Shown: positions 1 through 8,349, counted from the first letter of the stretch. The stretch is 19,566 nt of DNA from Candidatus Hodarchaeota archaeon (GCA_016840305.1 JAEOSP010000698.1:1-19566); one strand, 5' to 3'. The notes: generated by a model from the sequence alone, not told the origin. A program made the numbers and translations.

Positions 1-208
1 AGTAATCCTTGTACAAAGTAACGATTGAGTATAATTTGAATCACAGAATTTTTAAATAATAGGTTGTAGAAGTTTTTAGAAGTGGGAGAATTAAGAAATA
101 ATCCTTCTTCCGAGATTTCACTCGAGTGCTAGATCCAATCAGAAATACATTTTAACGGACTTCAATATCATTGATCAAAGGTTTGAACATTTTAAGAGGA
201 AGCACCAA
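1..208. other. Left edge and leader of the acyltransferase gene
   Basis: No gene fragment is visible here in either direction. A TATA-like stretch (TTTTTAAATAATAGG, about 51-65) could serve the acyltransferase, which would give a leader of more than 100 bases. A second weak candidate is ATTTTAAC near 150. A purine-rich ribosome site AGAGGA lies at 195-200, 8 bases before the ATG at 209. The palindrome CACTCGAGTG near 120 is short and probably means nothing. Confidence 0.35.
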
Positions 209-1135
209 ATGCCTACAGATTTGTCATATGAATTTATACGTCGAGTAGTAAAATTCTCAGCAAAGGTAGGTTACAGATTAGAGGTTGAGGGTAAAGAAAA
301 TCTAACTGAACACATAAATGGACTGGGAGATGGAGCTATATTTGCAGCTAATCATGAATCTGTCATAGATGCATTTTTAATGGGCTTAATCGTCCCGATT
401 GAGATACCTCGTGTTCAATTTCTCGGAAAACAATCAGCTCTATGGAGAAACAGGTTTTGGGGGAGTATGATGGATTATTTCGGAGTTATTCCAGTCCAAC
501 GGAAGGGTAAAGGGAATGAGGAGGCCATACGGAAGGGACTAGAAGTTCTTCAAAGGAGACAAGCGTTAGGAATCTTTCCAGAAGGACATATTCGTTACTC
601 TAGAAAAAGTTTAGAGGGGAAAGTGGGTGTAGCTCGGTTTGCTTTTGAAACAGATGCTCCTGTTGTACCTGTAGGTATTGTTGGCACAGATGGAGTTTTA
701 CCATTTGGTGGTAACTGGCCTTCCGCGGGGAAAAAAGTAACGCTGACAATAGGGGAGCCTATCTACTTATCGTATGATTATGATAAGAGTGATATCTTTA
801 GTATTAGCGCTTTAAGGTCAGCTACTGACCTGATTATGCACAATATAAGAGTTTTATCAGAGGGGTATGGTATTAACCCCGTGGATGCTTCGAAACTTAA
901 AACTATGGATGGTATTCACACCTTACTTGTACCGCATAGAAGATTGAAGTATTTGCCTAGGAAAAAAGCTAATATTCGCTCTGCGGTTAAAAAAGGAGTT
1001 TCTGAGCGTTTCACAGATTGGATGGCAAGTTTTACAGATGAGTGGAAAAGGAAACCTGACGAAGAAGAAGATAAAGTTCCTTCAGATAATACTCCTGAAG
1101 ATGAATTTCTTGCTTGGTTGAATAAACAATTATAA
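209..1135 (+). CDS. PlsC-family 1-acyl-glycerol-3-phosphate acyltransferase-like protein
   Basis: This protein belongs to the PlsC/LPLAT family, which transfers an acyl chain from acyl-CoA or acyl-ACP to a lysophospholipid at the membrane face. The catalytic HX4D motif is intact (NHESVID, H49 and D54). The family's second block follows (GVIPVQRKG, 92-100), then the phosphate-binding FPEG (123-126) and a VPVGIVGT block (153-160). Residues 1-200 cover the usual domain. The remaining ~100 residues are an extra tail, basic and then strongly acidic at the end, with no recognised domain. There is no clear membrane span. AGAGGA lies 8 bases before the ATG. The gene converges on the next one with a 13-base gap. 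Family membership is firm, but the acyl acceptor is unknown. In an archaeon with ether lipids the substrate would not be the textbook one. Confidence 0.9.
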   Translation: MPTDLSYEFIRRVVKFSAKVGYRLEVEGKENLTEHINGLGDGAIFAANHESVIDAFLMGLIVPIEIPRVQFLGKQSALWRNRFWGSMMDYFGVIPVQRKGKGNEEAIRKGLEVLQRRQALGIFPEGHIRYSRKSLEGKVGVARFAFETDAPVVPVGIVGTDGVLPFGGNWPSAGKKVTLTIGEPIYLSYDYDKSDIFSISALRSATDLIMHNIRVLSEGYGINPVDASKLKTMDGIHTLLVPHRRLKYLPRKKANIRSAVKKGVSERFTDWMASFTDEWKRKPDEEEDKVPSDNTPEDEFLAWLNKQL

Positions 1136-1148
1136 GAAAATAGTTATT

Positions 1149-2225
1149 TTACCTCTCTTTCTCAAAGAAATTGTCTATCTGCTGGAGAAGAGGTTTTAAC
1201 CAAATAAGAATGGTTAAATGGCCGCCAGGATACGAGAGTAAAGGCCTTTGTAACATCTTTGCGAGATCTGTTACCATCTCAAAAGGAACAATACGGTCAT
1301 ATTCTCCTCCAATTATCACTGTTTTTTCATTTGTTGTATGGGGAGAATAATACTTCATATTTGTTGGATGGAGGATTTTATAGTAGGAGGTTCTACCTTC
1401 AGAAGATAACTGATCAACATAGTTACGAGCTATTGGTACAATATTTTTTTTAGCTGCTAATCGGAACAGAAAAGGGCTTGCTAAGGCTGCAATTATATCA
1501 ATATCATCCACTAGTTGACTCAGATGAGTAACTAAATGCCCCCCTAATGAACCTCCATAAAGGATTATTCTGTCATATCTCTCTTGTAAATAATCAATTA
1601 ATAACTTGATTTCATGAATAGATTGTCTAAAAGCTTCCAGCATTCGCACTGGGTTACCATTGAGAAAAAAGGCACCAGAGAAGGGTGAATCACTGGTTTG
1701 TCGGTGTAAATGGTATGGAAGTTCCAATGCAAAGATATTACATCTAAACTGATTATTCAGGAACCGAAAGTAAAATTGCTCATGAAAGATGAAGTGAGAT
1801 TCGGCATATCCGTGTATGAATAGGATAGCTGTCTTTTCATTCTCCTTTTTTTTGCTTTTATATCTGTGAATAATCATTTTTTTAACAGGTTCAAATTTAG
1901 AATCTTTAAAAGCTTCATTAACAATAGGAACAAAGGGTGAAATAAGAGTACCAATTGATTGAAGATATAAACCTCTCTCTATAGCCTTTGACCATCGAAT
2001 TCGAATTGTTTTTTTTGATCTCGGTGAGAAAATCTTCCTCGGATCTTTCTTGAAGTATCGTAAATATGCTTTTACTATCTTTGGAGTAATTTGAACATCA
2101 TCAAGAAACCCCCCATTATTTCGATATTGAAAATAATTGATTACAGGGTATTCTAACAGATCAGAAGGCACAAAGTGAATTTTCTGAGGGAGTTTCATTG
2201 ATATCTCTTTCAAAGAAGTTAGCAT
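1149..2225 (-). CDS. Alpha/beta hydrolase family protein
   Basis: This is a serine hydrolase of the alpha/beta fold. The oxyanion strand and turn are seen at AILFIHGYAES (133-143). The nucleophile elbow is GGSLGG (224-229, S226). The likely acid is D310 in GGEYDRIVP, and the likely catalytic histidine is H336 in YPGGHL. The ~130 residues before the fold are unusual: basic, without a signal peptide, and of no recognised domain. The order of the core (ALELPYH, then a helical lid, then the elbow) recalls the DUF2048/ABHD18-like group, but only loosely. The ATG at 2225 has GAGGA three bases upstream and GGAGG further out. An ATG nine codons in (MKLPQK) is an alternative start. The substrate cannot be predicted. 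It shares a divergent promoter region with the zinc-ribbon gene at 2350. Confidence 0.85.
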   Translation of the reverse strand: MLTSLKEISMKLPQKIHFVPSDLLEYPVINYFQYRNNGGFLDDVQITPKIVKAYLRYFKKDPRKIFSPRSKKTIRIRWSKAIERGLYLQSIGTLISPFVPIVNEAFKDSKFEPVKKMIIHRYKSKKKENEKTAILFIHGYAESHFIFHEQFYFRFLNNQFRCNIFALELPYHLHRQTSDSPFSGAFFLNGNPVRMLEAFRQSIHEIKLLIDYLQERYDRIILYGGSLGGHLVTHLSQLVDDIDIIAALASPFLFRLAAKKNIVPIARNYVDQLSSEGRTSYYKILHPTNMKYYSPHTTNEKTVIIGGEYDRIVPFEMVTDLAKMLQRPLLSYPGGHLTILIWLKPLLQQIDNFFEKER

Positions 2226-2349
2226 TATTCCTCAATTATAAAACCTCCAAGATTTCCATATAAAAACCTACTGTATTCTTGGATCTTAAATGACAAAATT
2301 TTTTTCCTAAGAGGAAGACTTTTTGTAGAGAAGAAATCTATCTAAGCAT
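2226..2349. promoter_or_regulatory. Divergent promoter region
   Basis: This gap separates two genes pointing apart. On the minus strand a TATA-like TTTTATATGG (plus positions about 2256-2265) lies 30-40 bases ahead of the hydrolase ATG at 2225, a normal archaeal distance with a short leader. On the plus strand the best candidate is CTTAAAT near 2285-2291, about 60 bases before the zinc-ribbon ATG. The arms CCAAGA (2247-2252) and TCTTGG (2278-2283) form a loose 6-base inverted repeat around the minus-strand TATA box. It could be an operator but is short enough to be chance. Confidence 0.4.
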
Positions 2350-2589
2350 ATGCGGAAAAAACGTAAGTGTGAAAGTTGTGGAGGAGCTTATTCTTATCAA
2401 ATCCGAAATAGTGCATTTGAAAGCGAAAATCGATTTATTTTAACGTGCCCTTATTGTAAACAACCTCATTATTTAGTTATAGAAGATGGAAGATTGATTG
2501 ATGAGGAAAAAGCAAGTAAATATTTGAGAAATCTTCCAGCTACTAAGATTCCTACACGATCGTGGTATGAATTACTGAAAAGGGATTAA
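2350..2589 (+). CDS. Small zinc-ribbon protein
   Basis: This is a 79-residue soluble protein built around one four-cysteine zinc ribbon: CESC (C7, C10) and CPYC (C32, C35), separated by 21 residues. After the ribbon comes a short hydrophobic strand (HYLVIEDG) and a basic, mostly helical tail. Such stand-alone ribbons in archaea often act in nucleic-acid or protein binding, but nothing here shows which. No strong ribosome site precedes the ATG; only an AG-rich stretch is visible. Its stop TAA and that of the metallo-hydrolase on the other strand share TTAA at 2586-2589, so the two genes converge tail to tail with a 4-base overlap. The two clean CXXC pairs and correct spacing argue for a real gene. 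Confidence 0.75.
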   Translation: MRKKRKCESCGGAYSYQIRNSAFESENRFILTCPYCKQPHYLVIEDGRLIDEEKASKYLRNLPATKIPTRSWYELLKRD

Positions 2590-3377
2590 GATTTTATCCA
2601 GAACCTCGCCCATTTAGTTACAGTGCTGTCATGAATAAATATTGATGTTTCTTTTGGAGGTTGAATATTATTTAATTGGGTGATAATGTCTTTTTCGCTC
2701 TTCTTTTTTTCGTTTAAAGCTAAGGTTAAAATTTTCATTTCTTTTATTAATGATACAAGAGCCTCAAGTTGCTCACGAGTGATTAGTTCTCCATGTCCTG
2801 AGATAATGAATCTTGGATCAAGTGAGAGATATTCTTCAAAAGCAAAAAGCCATTTTTCTGGATTACCTTCTTTTCCACCCCATAAAAAATCAGATCGTAG
2901 ATTATCTCCTGCGATCAACAGACTATGACTTGGAGAATAAATAAAACTCGAATCGGAGGTATGACCTCCAGTTTTCTTGACCAGTACTTTATATTTACCT
3001 TCTTGTATAATATACTGATCCTTAAAGGCTATAGTTGGTGATACAGGTGGAAGTCCTTCTATCTGTTTCCGATTTGCCTGATCTAGAAATTTCTTTGTCT
3101 GCTCTGATGCAATAACAATACAGTCAGCATAAAGGGGTAAAGAGTGTGTATGATCGGAATGAAAATGAGTAATAATAACATGAGTGATTTTCCCTCCAAA
3201 ATAACTTTCTATCTCTAAACGAATATCTCTAGCATCCTGAATATTTCTTCCTGTATCGGATATTATTATAGATGATTCTAATTTGAAAGCAACTATGTTT
3301 GCATGTCCAGGGAAGTATAAAATATCAGCTGTTAACCTAATTGAGTTCAATCTATCTTTCTCCACTAAATGGTGCAT
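2586..3377 (-). CDS. Metallo-beta-lactamase-fold hydrolase with intact metal site
   Basis: This is a glyoxalase-II-like member of the metallo-beta-lactamase superfamily. All the ligands of a two-metal site are present: HFHSDH (H71, H73, D75, H76), H139 in GGHT, D158 in AGDN and H195 in SGHG. At 263 residues the length is typical, with a basic helical C-terminal segment (200-260). It is the last gene of the operon, starting 3 bases after the stop of a degenerate relative. No good ribosome site stands directly before the ATG at 3377, so translation may depend on coupling. The reaction could be thioester, lactone or phosphoester hydrolysis. It lacks the beta-CASP insert expected of the nucleases in this superfamily, so a nuclease role is not supported despite the uvrA neighbour. 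Confidence 0.9.
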   Translation of the reverse strand: MHHLVEKDRLNSIRLTADILYFPGHANIVAFKLESSIIISDTGRNIQDARDIRLEIESYFGGKITHVIITHFHSDHTHSLPLYADCIVIASEQTKKFLDQANRKQIEGLPPVSPTIAFKDQYIIQEGKYKVLVKKTGGHTSDSSFIYSPSHSLLIAGDNLRSDFLWGGKEGNPEKWLFAFEEYLSLDPRFIISGHGELITREQLEALVSLIKEMKILTLALNEKKKSEKDIITQLNNIQPPKETSIFIHDSTVTKWARFWIKS

Positions 3378-3380
3378 ATA

Positions 3381-4304
3381 TTAACTAATAAACATGAGCT
3401 CTTCCTCATCTCTCTCTTCTTTTAATACTTGTTTGTACCAATAACGTATTAATCGATGTACAGTACCAGTGTGATAATCTCCTCCTTCTACCCAAGAAAT
3501 TCTTGACTCACCAGGATGTTCAGGATAATTTTGCTTTAAAATTTGTGATTCTGGTATTTTTTTCTCTCGATATTCTCTTAAATCATCAATTACTTGCTCC
3601 ATCCATTGTTTAACGGCAGTAAGAAATTCTTTTTTCACATGTGGTCCTCGACCTGGTATAATATATTCAATGTCAAGTTTTTCCCACTTTTTGTATAATT
3701 CAACTCCATTAATAGGCCATACGAATGAGGGATAACTGCTTTGGATAGCTGTTCCTGTGAAAAGCACTTTTTCTTTCGGGCAGTAGACGCTTAAGGCTCC
3801 TGCAAGAGTACTTTTTAGCTCTAGGGGATAAGAATCTGAACCCATTGTTTTACTCTTAGAAAATCCTGTACCTGGAATTATTAGCCTCATTTTCAAGAGG
3901 CTGTCTCTTAATTTTTCATCTTCTGGAATCTGTCGAATAATCCAGTCCCGCCATGAGCTTTCAATTCCATTCTTAATATTTTGGCGTATTCCTGACTTAG
4001 TCGCTGAAGAGCTTACAATACTTATATCCTCAAATGCATTAAAACCATAATAAAAATCCCACCTCTTTACTGTCAAAATGAGATGGCTTGTTCTTTTATT
4101 GAATCTTGATTCCATATCTTCACGAAATTTTCGTGCGATATCTATTCTTGGTCCACAATCAACAAAAATTAACTCATCTTGAAGTTGAATACAACTCATA
4201 TTGGACATTAGATATGGACGTACTAATTTATTTGATTCTTCAGTTTCAATAGCTGTCCTAACAATATTTGGTGTCACATCAATATACTTCAGAGAGATTT
4301 TCAA
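3381..4304 (-). CDS. Metallo-beta-lactamase-fold protein lacking metal ligands (probable pseudoenzyme)
   Basis: The layout follows the metallo-beta-lactamase fold: an N-terminal strand with FVDCG (47-51), a helix, then LILTVKRWDFYYG (75-87) exactly where the HxHxDH loop should be. The histidines there are replaced by V79, R81 and F84; only the aspartate (D83) survives. The later ligand positions also read differently: TGT (183-185) for the usual GD, and PGRG (217-220) for GHG. The frame is intact for 307 residues and is cleanly embedded in the operon, so this is not a decayed gene. The start is TTG at 4304, set by GGAGGA seven bases upstream that overlaps the uvrA stop. A binding, scaffold or regulatory role beside the active relative downstream is an inference. 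Confidence 0.75.
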   Translation of the reverse strand: MKISLKYIDVTPNIVRTAIETEESNKLVRPYLMSNMSCIQLQDELIFVDCGPRIDIARKFREDMESRFNKRTSHLILTVKRWDFYYGFNAFEDISIVSSSATKSGIRQNIKNGIESSWRDWIIRQIPEDEKLRDSLLKMRLIIPGTGFSKSKTMGSDSYPLELKSTLAGALSVYCPKEKVLFTGTAIQSSYPSFVWPINGVELYKKWEKLDIEYIIPGRGPHVKKEFLTAVKQWMEQVIDDLREYREKKIPESQILKQNYPEHPGESRISWVEGGDYHTGTVHRLIRYWYKQVLKEERDEEELMFIS

Positions 4305-4307
4305 GGT

Positions 4308-7196
4308 TTATTCCTCCATTGCTGTAGATAGATGCCCTTTTAAGTATTGACCAGTGAAGGATTCTTCTACCTCAATTATTTCCTCTGGTGTCCCTGCAGC
4401 AACAAGATAACCTCCTTCACTTCCTCCCTCAGGCCCTAAGTCTATAACATAATCAGCCATTTTAATGATATCAAGATTGTGTTCAATAACAATCACACTG
4501 TTCCCCGATGCAATTAGTTTATTTATACATTTCAACAGTTTCTCGATATCTGCGAGATGCAAACCAATTGAAGGTTCGTCAAAAACATACAGATTCCTTT
4601 CAAGCCTCTTAAGTTTCCCTAATTCATTAGCTAACTTGATTCTTTGAGCTTCCCCTCCACTTAAGGTTGCAGATGATTGTCCAAGTTTTAAATATCCTAA
4701 ACCAAGATCAAACATTACTTGTAACTTGTGCTTAATTAATCTTACATCTTTGAATCTTATTAGTCCCTTTTCAACAGATAAATCTAATACATCGGCTATA
4801 CTTAAACCATTATACAAAATTTCAAGGACCTCGTTTTTAAATCTCTTACCCTTACAAACTGGACATATGGAGCGGACATCAGGCATGAATTGAAGTTGTG
4901 TAACGATCTCACCAGTCCCTTCGCATTCTTCACAACGCCCACTATCTTTGGAATTGTAGCTGAACGTCGTTTTTGTAAAACCACGTTCAATAGCCTCTGG
5001 AAGCGACGAAAATAGTGATCTAATTTTATCCCAGAACCCTACATAAGTTGCTGGATTTGATCTGGAACTTCTTCCGATAGGAGATTGATCTATAATTCTA
5101 ACATCTTTAAGTTCTTCCAACCCTTCAATACTTTCGTGGTCCCCTGGAGTAATTCTTCGATCTCTAAGTCTTGATATCAATGCTTTAGTTACTATATCAT
5201 TAACTAAACTACTTTTTCCAGACCCTGATACACCAGTAACACATACAAATAGATTCAAAGGAATTTTCACGTCAATTTTTTTCAAATTATTCTGTGATGC
5301 GCCACGTACGTGAAGATAATCACCGTTACTTTTTCTACGGGTTGTAGGAGTAGAAATTTTTTTCTTTCCTGAAAGGAATTGACCAGTTAATGAATTTAAG
5401 GATGCACGAATATCTTGCACTTTCCCTTGTGCTACTATTTCTCCCCCATTATCTCCAGATCCAGGACCAATATCAATAATCCAATCAGCTGATTCCATCA
5501 TCTCGATATCATGCTCTACTACAATAACAGTATTACCGATATCACGTAATTTCTTAAGAGTATCAATGATTCGCCCGTTATCTCTTTGATGAAGACCAAT
5601 GCTTGGTTCATCTAAGATATATATCATACCCATTAAACCTGACCCAATTTGTGTAGACATTCGTACACGTTGTATTTCGCCTCCTGATAATGTATGTGCA
5701 TTGCGATTTAGGCTAAGATAACCTACTCCTATTCCATACAATAGATCAAATCTTTTTTTAATTTCCTCAATAATCGGAAGTTCAATGTGCTTTCGCTCTT
5801 CTGTAACAATTAACTTATTCAAAAAAGATTGAAGTTCAGTAAGAGTGAGTTGTCCTAGTTCAAAGATATTTTTGCCATTTATTCGTACTTTCAAACGACT
5901 TGGTAGTAATTTGGTTCCTTTACAATCAGGACATACTACTTCTTTCATTCCCCGAAAGTATATGTGATCATCTGTGCTTTGTGCTTGTCTTCGTCCTGAA
6001 CTTCTTGTCCTATCTTTAAACCAACGATCAATAGGCGGAATTAGACCTTCGAAGGCAACAGTCTTTCCGATGTTAGAGAATTTCTGTTTCAAATCATCAG
6101 GTTGCAGTAGCTCAAATCGTTCACCTTTTGTCCCGAAAAAGATCAAATCTTTTTGTTTTGACGATAATTCTTTGAAAGGTACTTCTAAGCTGAATTTATA
6201 ATGCTTTGCGAGACTCCAGATAACTAGGTACTTGAATGGATGCTTAACGTCAAATATTCGTTCATTAATTGCCCCTTTCATTATGCTTTTGTTTTCATTT
6301 TCAATCATTAAATACGGTACCGCTTTTCTATATACTCCTAAACCTCCACAGGTAATACATGCACTATCACCTTCATTAGGAGAGAAAAACCAGGGTAACA
6401 GTTCTCCCATAACAATAGAATGCTTCTGACAAGTAAAATCTTCGAAAAATTGCGTTTTTGTATTATGATCTAACTCCTCTGAAAGGATATTTATCTTAAT
6501 GTATCCTTCGCCAATTCTCTGACACTCTCTCACACCATCCAATAGAGTTTGATGTTGATCAGATGAGACCTCAAATTTATCAATAAAAGCATTAATCTCA
6601 TAATTTTCTTCCTCATTTAATGAAATGTTATCACCTATGTCAAATATTTCTCCATTAATATGAATACTCCCTATTCCTTTTCTGCGTAAATCATCAAACA
6701 GGTAACGGTATTTTTCGCCATATATTTTTGATACTGGAGCCAACAGTTGAACCATAGTCCCTTTAGGAAGAGAAAAGAGTTTCTCTACAATTTGATTTGT
6801 AGTTCTAACAGGAATATTCGAATCACAATAAGGACAATGTGCTTTTCCCATTGTAGCATAAAGCAATCGGAGATATGTCGAAATATCAGTAAGAGTTCCA
6901 ACCGTGGATCGAAAATTTCGAATTCCTGCATGTTGTTCTATAGATACAACAGAAGATAAACCGAATACAAAGTCTACATCAGGTCTTCTTACCTGTACAA
7001 CACGTGATCTCGCATAAGTTGACAGAGATTCTAAAAATAATCTCTGGCCTTCACCAAAAATCACATCAAAAGCAAGAGATGATTTTCCACTTCCACTTAC
7101 ACCTGTTATAACAGTTAATTGATTTCTAGGCAATTTTACGCTTATATTCTTGAGATTATTCTGCCGTGCTCGGACTACTTCAATATTATCCCTCAT
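4308..7196 (-). CDS. uvrA: UvrA-type excinuclease ABC subunit A
   Basis: UvrA is the damage-sensing ATPase of nucleotide excision repair; it loads UvrB at lesions. This 962-residue protein has the full double ABC layout. Walker A is at 32-40 and 655-663 (GVSGSGKSS). The LSGGE signatures are at 503-507 and 845-849. Walker B and D-loops are ILDEPSIGLH (527-536) and VFDEPSIGLH (871-880), with EH switches at 561-562 and 905-906. The region 130-250, where UvrB binds in the family, is present. Cysteine pairs occur at 121/124, 280/283, 422/425, 755/758 and 778/781. The pair expected near 256/259 reads CQKH, so the first zinc site is C-H-C-C. GGAGGAG precedes the ATG, which overlaps the upstream stop by 4 bases. 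No uvrB or uvrC lies in the window. It may instead be a UvrA2-like paralogue. Confidence 0.93.
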   Translation of the reverse strand: MRDNIEVVRARQNNLKNISVKLPRNQLTVITGVSGSGKSSLAFDVIFGEGQRLFLESLSTYARSRVVQVRRPDVDFVFGLSSVVSIEQHAGIRNFRSTVGTLTDISTYLRLLYATMGKAHCPYCDSNIPVRTTNQIVEKLFSLPKGTMVQLLAPVSKIYGEKYRYLFDDLRRKGIGSIHINGEIFDIGDNISLNEEENYEINAFIDKFEVSSDQHQTLLDGVRECQRIGEGYIKINILSEELDHNTKTQFFEDFTCQKHSIVMGELLPWFFSPNEGDSACITCGGLGVYRKAVPYLMIENENKSIMKGAINERIFDVKHPFKYLVIWSLAKHYKFSLEVPFKELSSKQKDLIFFGTKGERFELLQPDDLKQKFSNIGKTVAFEGLIPPIDRWFKDRTRSSGRRQAQSTDDHIYFRGMKEVVCPDCKGTKLLPSRLKVRINGKNIFELGQLTLTELQSFLNKLIVTEERKHIELPIIEEIKKRFDLLYGIGVGYLSLNRNAHTLSGGEIQRVRMSTQIGSGLMGMIYILDEPSIGLHQRDNGRIIDTLKKLRDIGNTVIVVEHDIEMMESADWIIDIGPGSGDNGGEIVAQGKVQDIRASLNSLTGQFLSGKKKISTPTTRRKSNGDYLHVRGASQNNLKKIDVKIPLNLFVCVTGVSGSGKSSLVNDIVTKALISRLRDRRITPGDHESIEGLEELKDVRIIDQSPIGRSSRSNPATYVGFWDKIRSLFSSLPEAIERGFTKTTFSYNSKDSGRCEECEGTGEIVTQLQFMPDVRSICPVCKGKRFKNEVLEILYNGLSIADVLDLSVEKGLIRFKDVRLIKHKLQVMFDLGLGYLKLGQSSATLSGGEAQRIKLANELGKLKRLERNLYVFDEPSIGLHLADIEKLLKCINKLIASGNSVIVIEHNLDIIKMADYVIDLGPEGGSEGGYLVAAGTPEEIIEVEESFTGQYLKGHLSTAMEE

Positions 7197-8137
7197 AGCG
7201 AATCTCCTCCTATATAATAAACTGATGTTTCATCGACAGTAATCCTACTCTTCGAGGTGATTCTCTTTGGAGATAGACCTTTCATAATATCTCCTTCGTG
7301 TGATAACCATTCAATAGTCTCTACAAGAGTGAAGAACGGAAAATTCCCAAATGATTTCCGAAAATGTTGGTCAATTTCAGAAAGACTTCTTTCACCAACC
7401 TTTTCTTTCATGTAATCAAATAATGCTCTGAAAAGATAGCTTTTATTATCCACAAGGTACTTCTTAATAAGATTTATACAGTTCCTGAGATTTTTTTCAT
7501 TATACCCAACCTGGAATGTACTTGAAAATATCTCCTCTATAATTGAATCAGAGACCAGCTCCCGAGCTTGAGTTATAACATCTCTCCCTGGAATATTTCC
7601 ATTTTTAAGAATAATTATCCTCGCAATCTCTTGACACGCTAGATTTATCCAATTAAAGGCCTTATCTGAATTATTTTCATAAAATAAGGTTTTCTGTGCT
7701 TTGTGAAAGTAACCTATGAGCATTTCTGCTCGGAGTAACACCTGAATTTCTCGGTCTCTCCCAGCAACCATGAACATATCACGATCGAATTCAGAAATCC
7801 CACGATCAGATGAATACACTAATTCACTCGTTGAATAAACGTGATGCATCATTCCTCCTTGTACATAACTTTGATGACTTCGACGATATGCGTTTCTGGT
7901 AACAATACTTGCTTGAATGGAAACTCCGTTTTCTTCTATAACTAAGAAATTAGCTGTAGGTTTACTCTCATCACTTGTTACAATAACTACATCAAGGTCA
8001 GAGTTTTCCCAAACTACACCATGAACATAGCTACCAAGGACAAATACAGCTAGAATACTAGCATCAGGTTTAATTCGTTCCACAAACTGTTCTAAAGCTT
8101 GTTCAAACTTTTTTCTTATAGCTTTATCTTCAACCAA
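7193..8137 (-). CDS. Nucleotidyltransferase-domain protein (antibiotic-NT/MNT-like)
   Basis: The N-terminal ~90 residues form a polymerase-beta-type nucleotidyltransferase core: GSY (35-37), then SDLDVVI (46-52) giving the DxD metal ligands D47 and D49. A third carboxylate on the following strand (near GVSIQASIV, 71-79) is not obvious, which leaves catalysis uncertain. Residues ~100-314 look helical, like the C-terminal domain of aminoglycoside nucleotidyltransferases and related MNT proteins. The family moves an NMP group onto a small molecule or protein; the target here is unknown. The start is TTG at 8137, chosen because GGAGGA lies 6 bases upstream in the right frame; the nearby ATG at 8142 is out of frame. 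It heads the operon with uvrA and two MBL-fold genes, with an ATGA overlap into uvrA. Confidence 0.8.
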   Translation of the reverse strand: MVEDKAIRKKFEQALEQFVERIKPDASILAVFVLGSYVHGVVWENSDLDVVIVTSDESKPTANFLVIEENGVSIQASIVTRNAYRRSHQSYVQGGMMHHVYSTSELVYSSDRGISEFDRDMFMVAGRDREIQVLLRAEMLIGYFHKAQKTLFYENNSDKAFNWINLACQEIARIIILKNGNIPGRDVITQARELVSDSIIEEIFSSTFQVGYNEKNLRNCINLIKKYLVDNKSYLFRALFDYMKEKVGERSLSEIDQHFRKSFGNFPFFTLVETIEWLSHEGDIMKGLSPKRITSKSRITVDETSVYYIGGDSL

Positions 8138-8349
8138 AACATATCCTCCAGTTTTTTGAAGAAAATTATCTATTTACACAATTTCATGAGGATGAACCTG
8201 AATTCTTGATTCAGAAAACGTGTAATAAACTAGTAAAAGTTAGTTTAGAGTCCTCTATAAAAGAATTTGTGATGTGGCAAACCGGAGGAATTTGGAAATT
8301 TGAATTATTAAATATTTCAAATTCCAAAATTTTGGTGGTGACCAAGTAA
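8122..8349 (+). pseudogene. Possible remnant of a small coding frame
   Basis: One plus-strand frame is open for 75 codons, from just after a TAG at 8119 to the TAA at 8347. Its translation looks protein-like rather than like random AT-rich DNA: an acidic stretch (EENYLFTQFHEDEPEF), a lone cysteine, two tryptophans, and it ends ILVVTK. It has no ATG near its beginning. The first candidate starts are a TTG near 8203 and GTG-ATG near 8269, none with a well-placed ribosome site. Its first bases overlap the start of the opposite-strand nucleotidyltransferase. It may be a truncated or dead gene, or simply a chance open frame. Confidence is low. Confidence 0.22.

Noticed and set aside
118..129. Palindrome CACTCGAGTG
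   Set aside because: A single 10-base palindrome with no second copy noted and no useful position relative to a promoter.
2247..2283. 6-base inverted repeat CCAAGA/TCTTGG around a TATA box
   Set aside because: The arms are short and 25 bases apart in AT-rich DNA; easily chance, so it is mentioned only within the promoter entry.
2586..3377. Possible MBL-family nuclease linked to UvrA
   Set aside because: The protein has the short glyoxalase-II-like form without a beta-CASP domain, so a nuclease role is not supported by sequence.
4465..6959. Several plus-strand open frames of 60-75 codons opposite uvrA
   Set aside because: They are antisense shadows of a strongly conserved gene, with no ribosome sites and implausible sequences.
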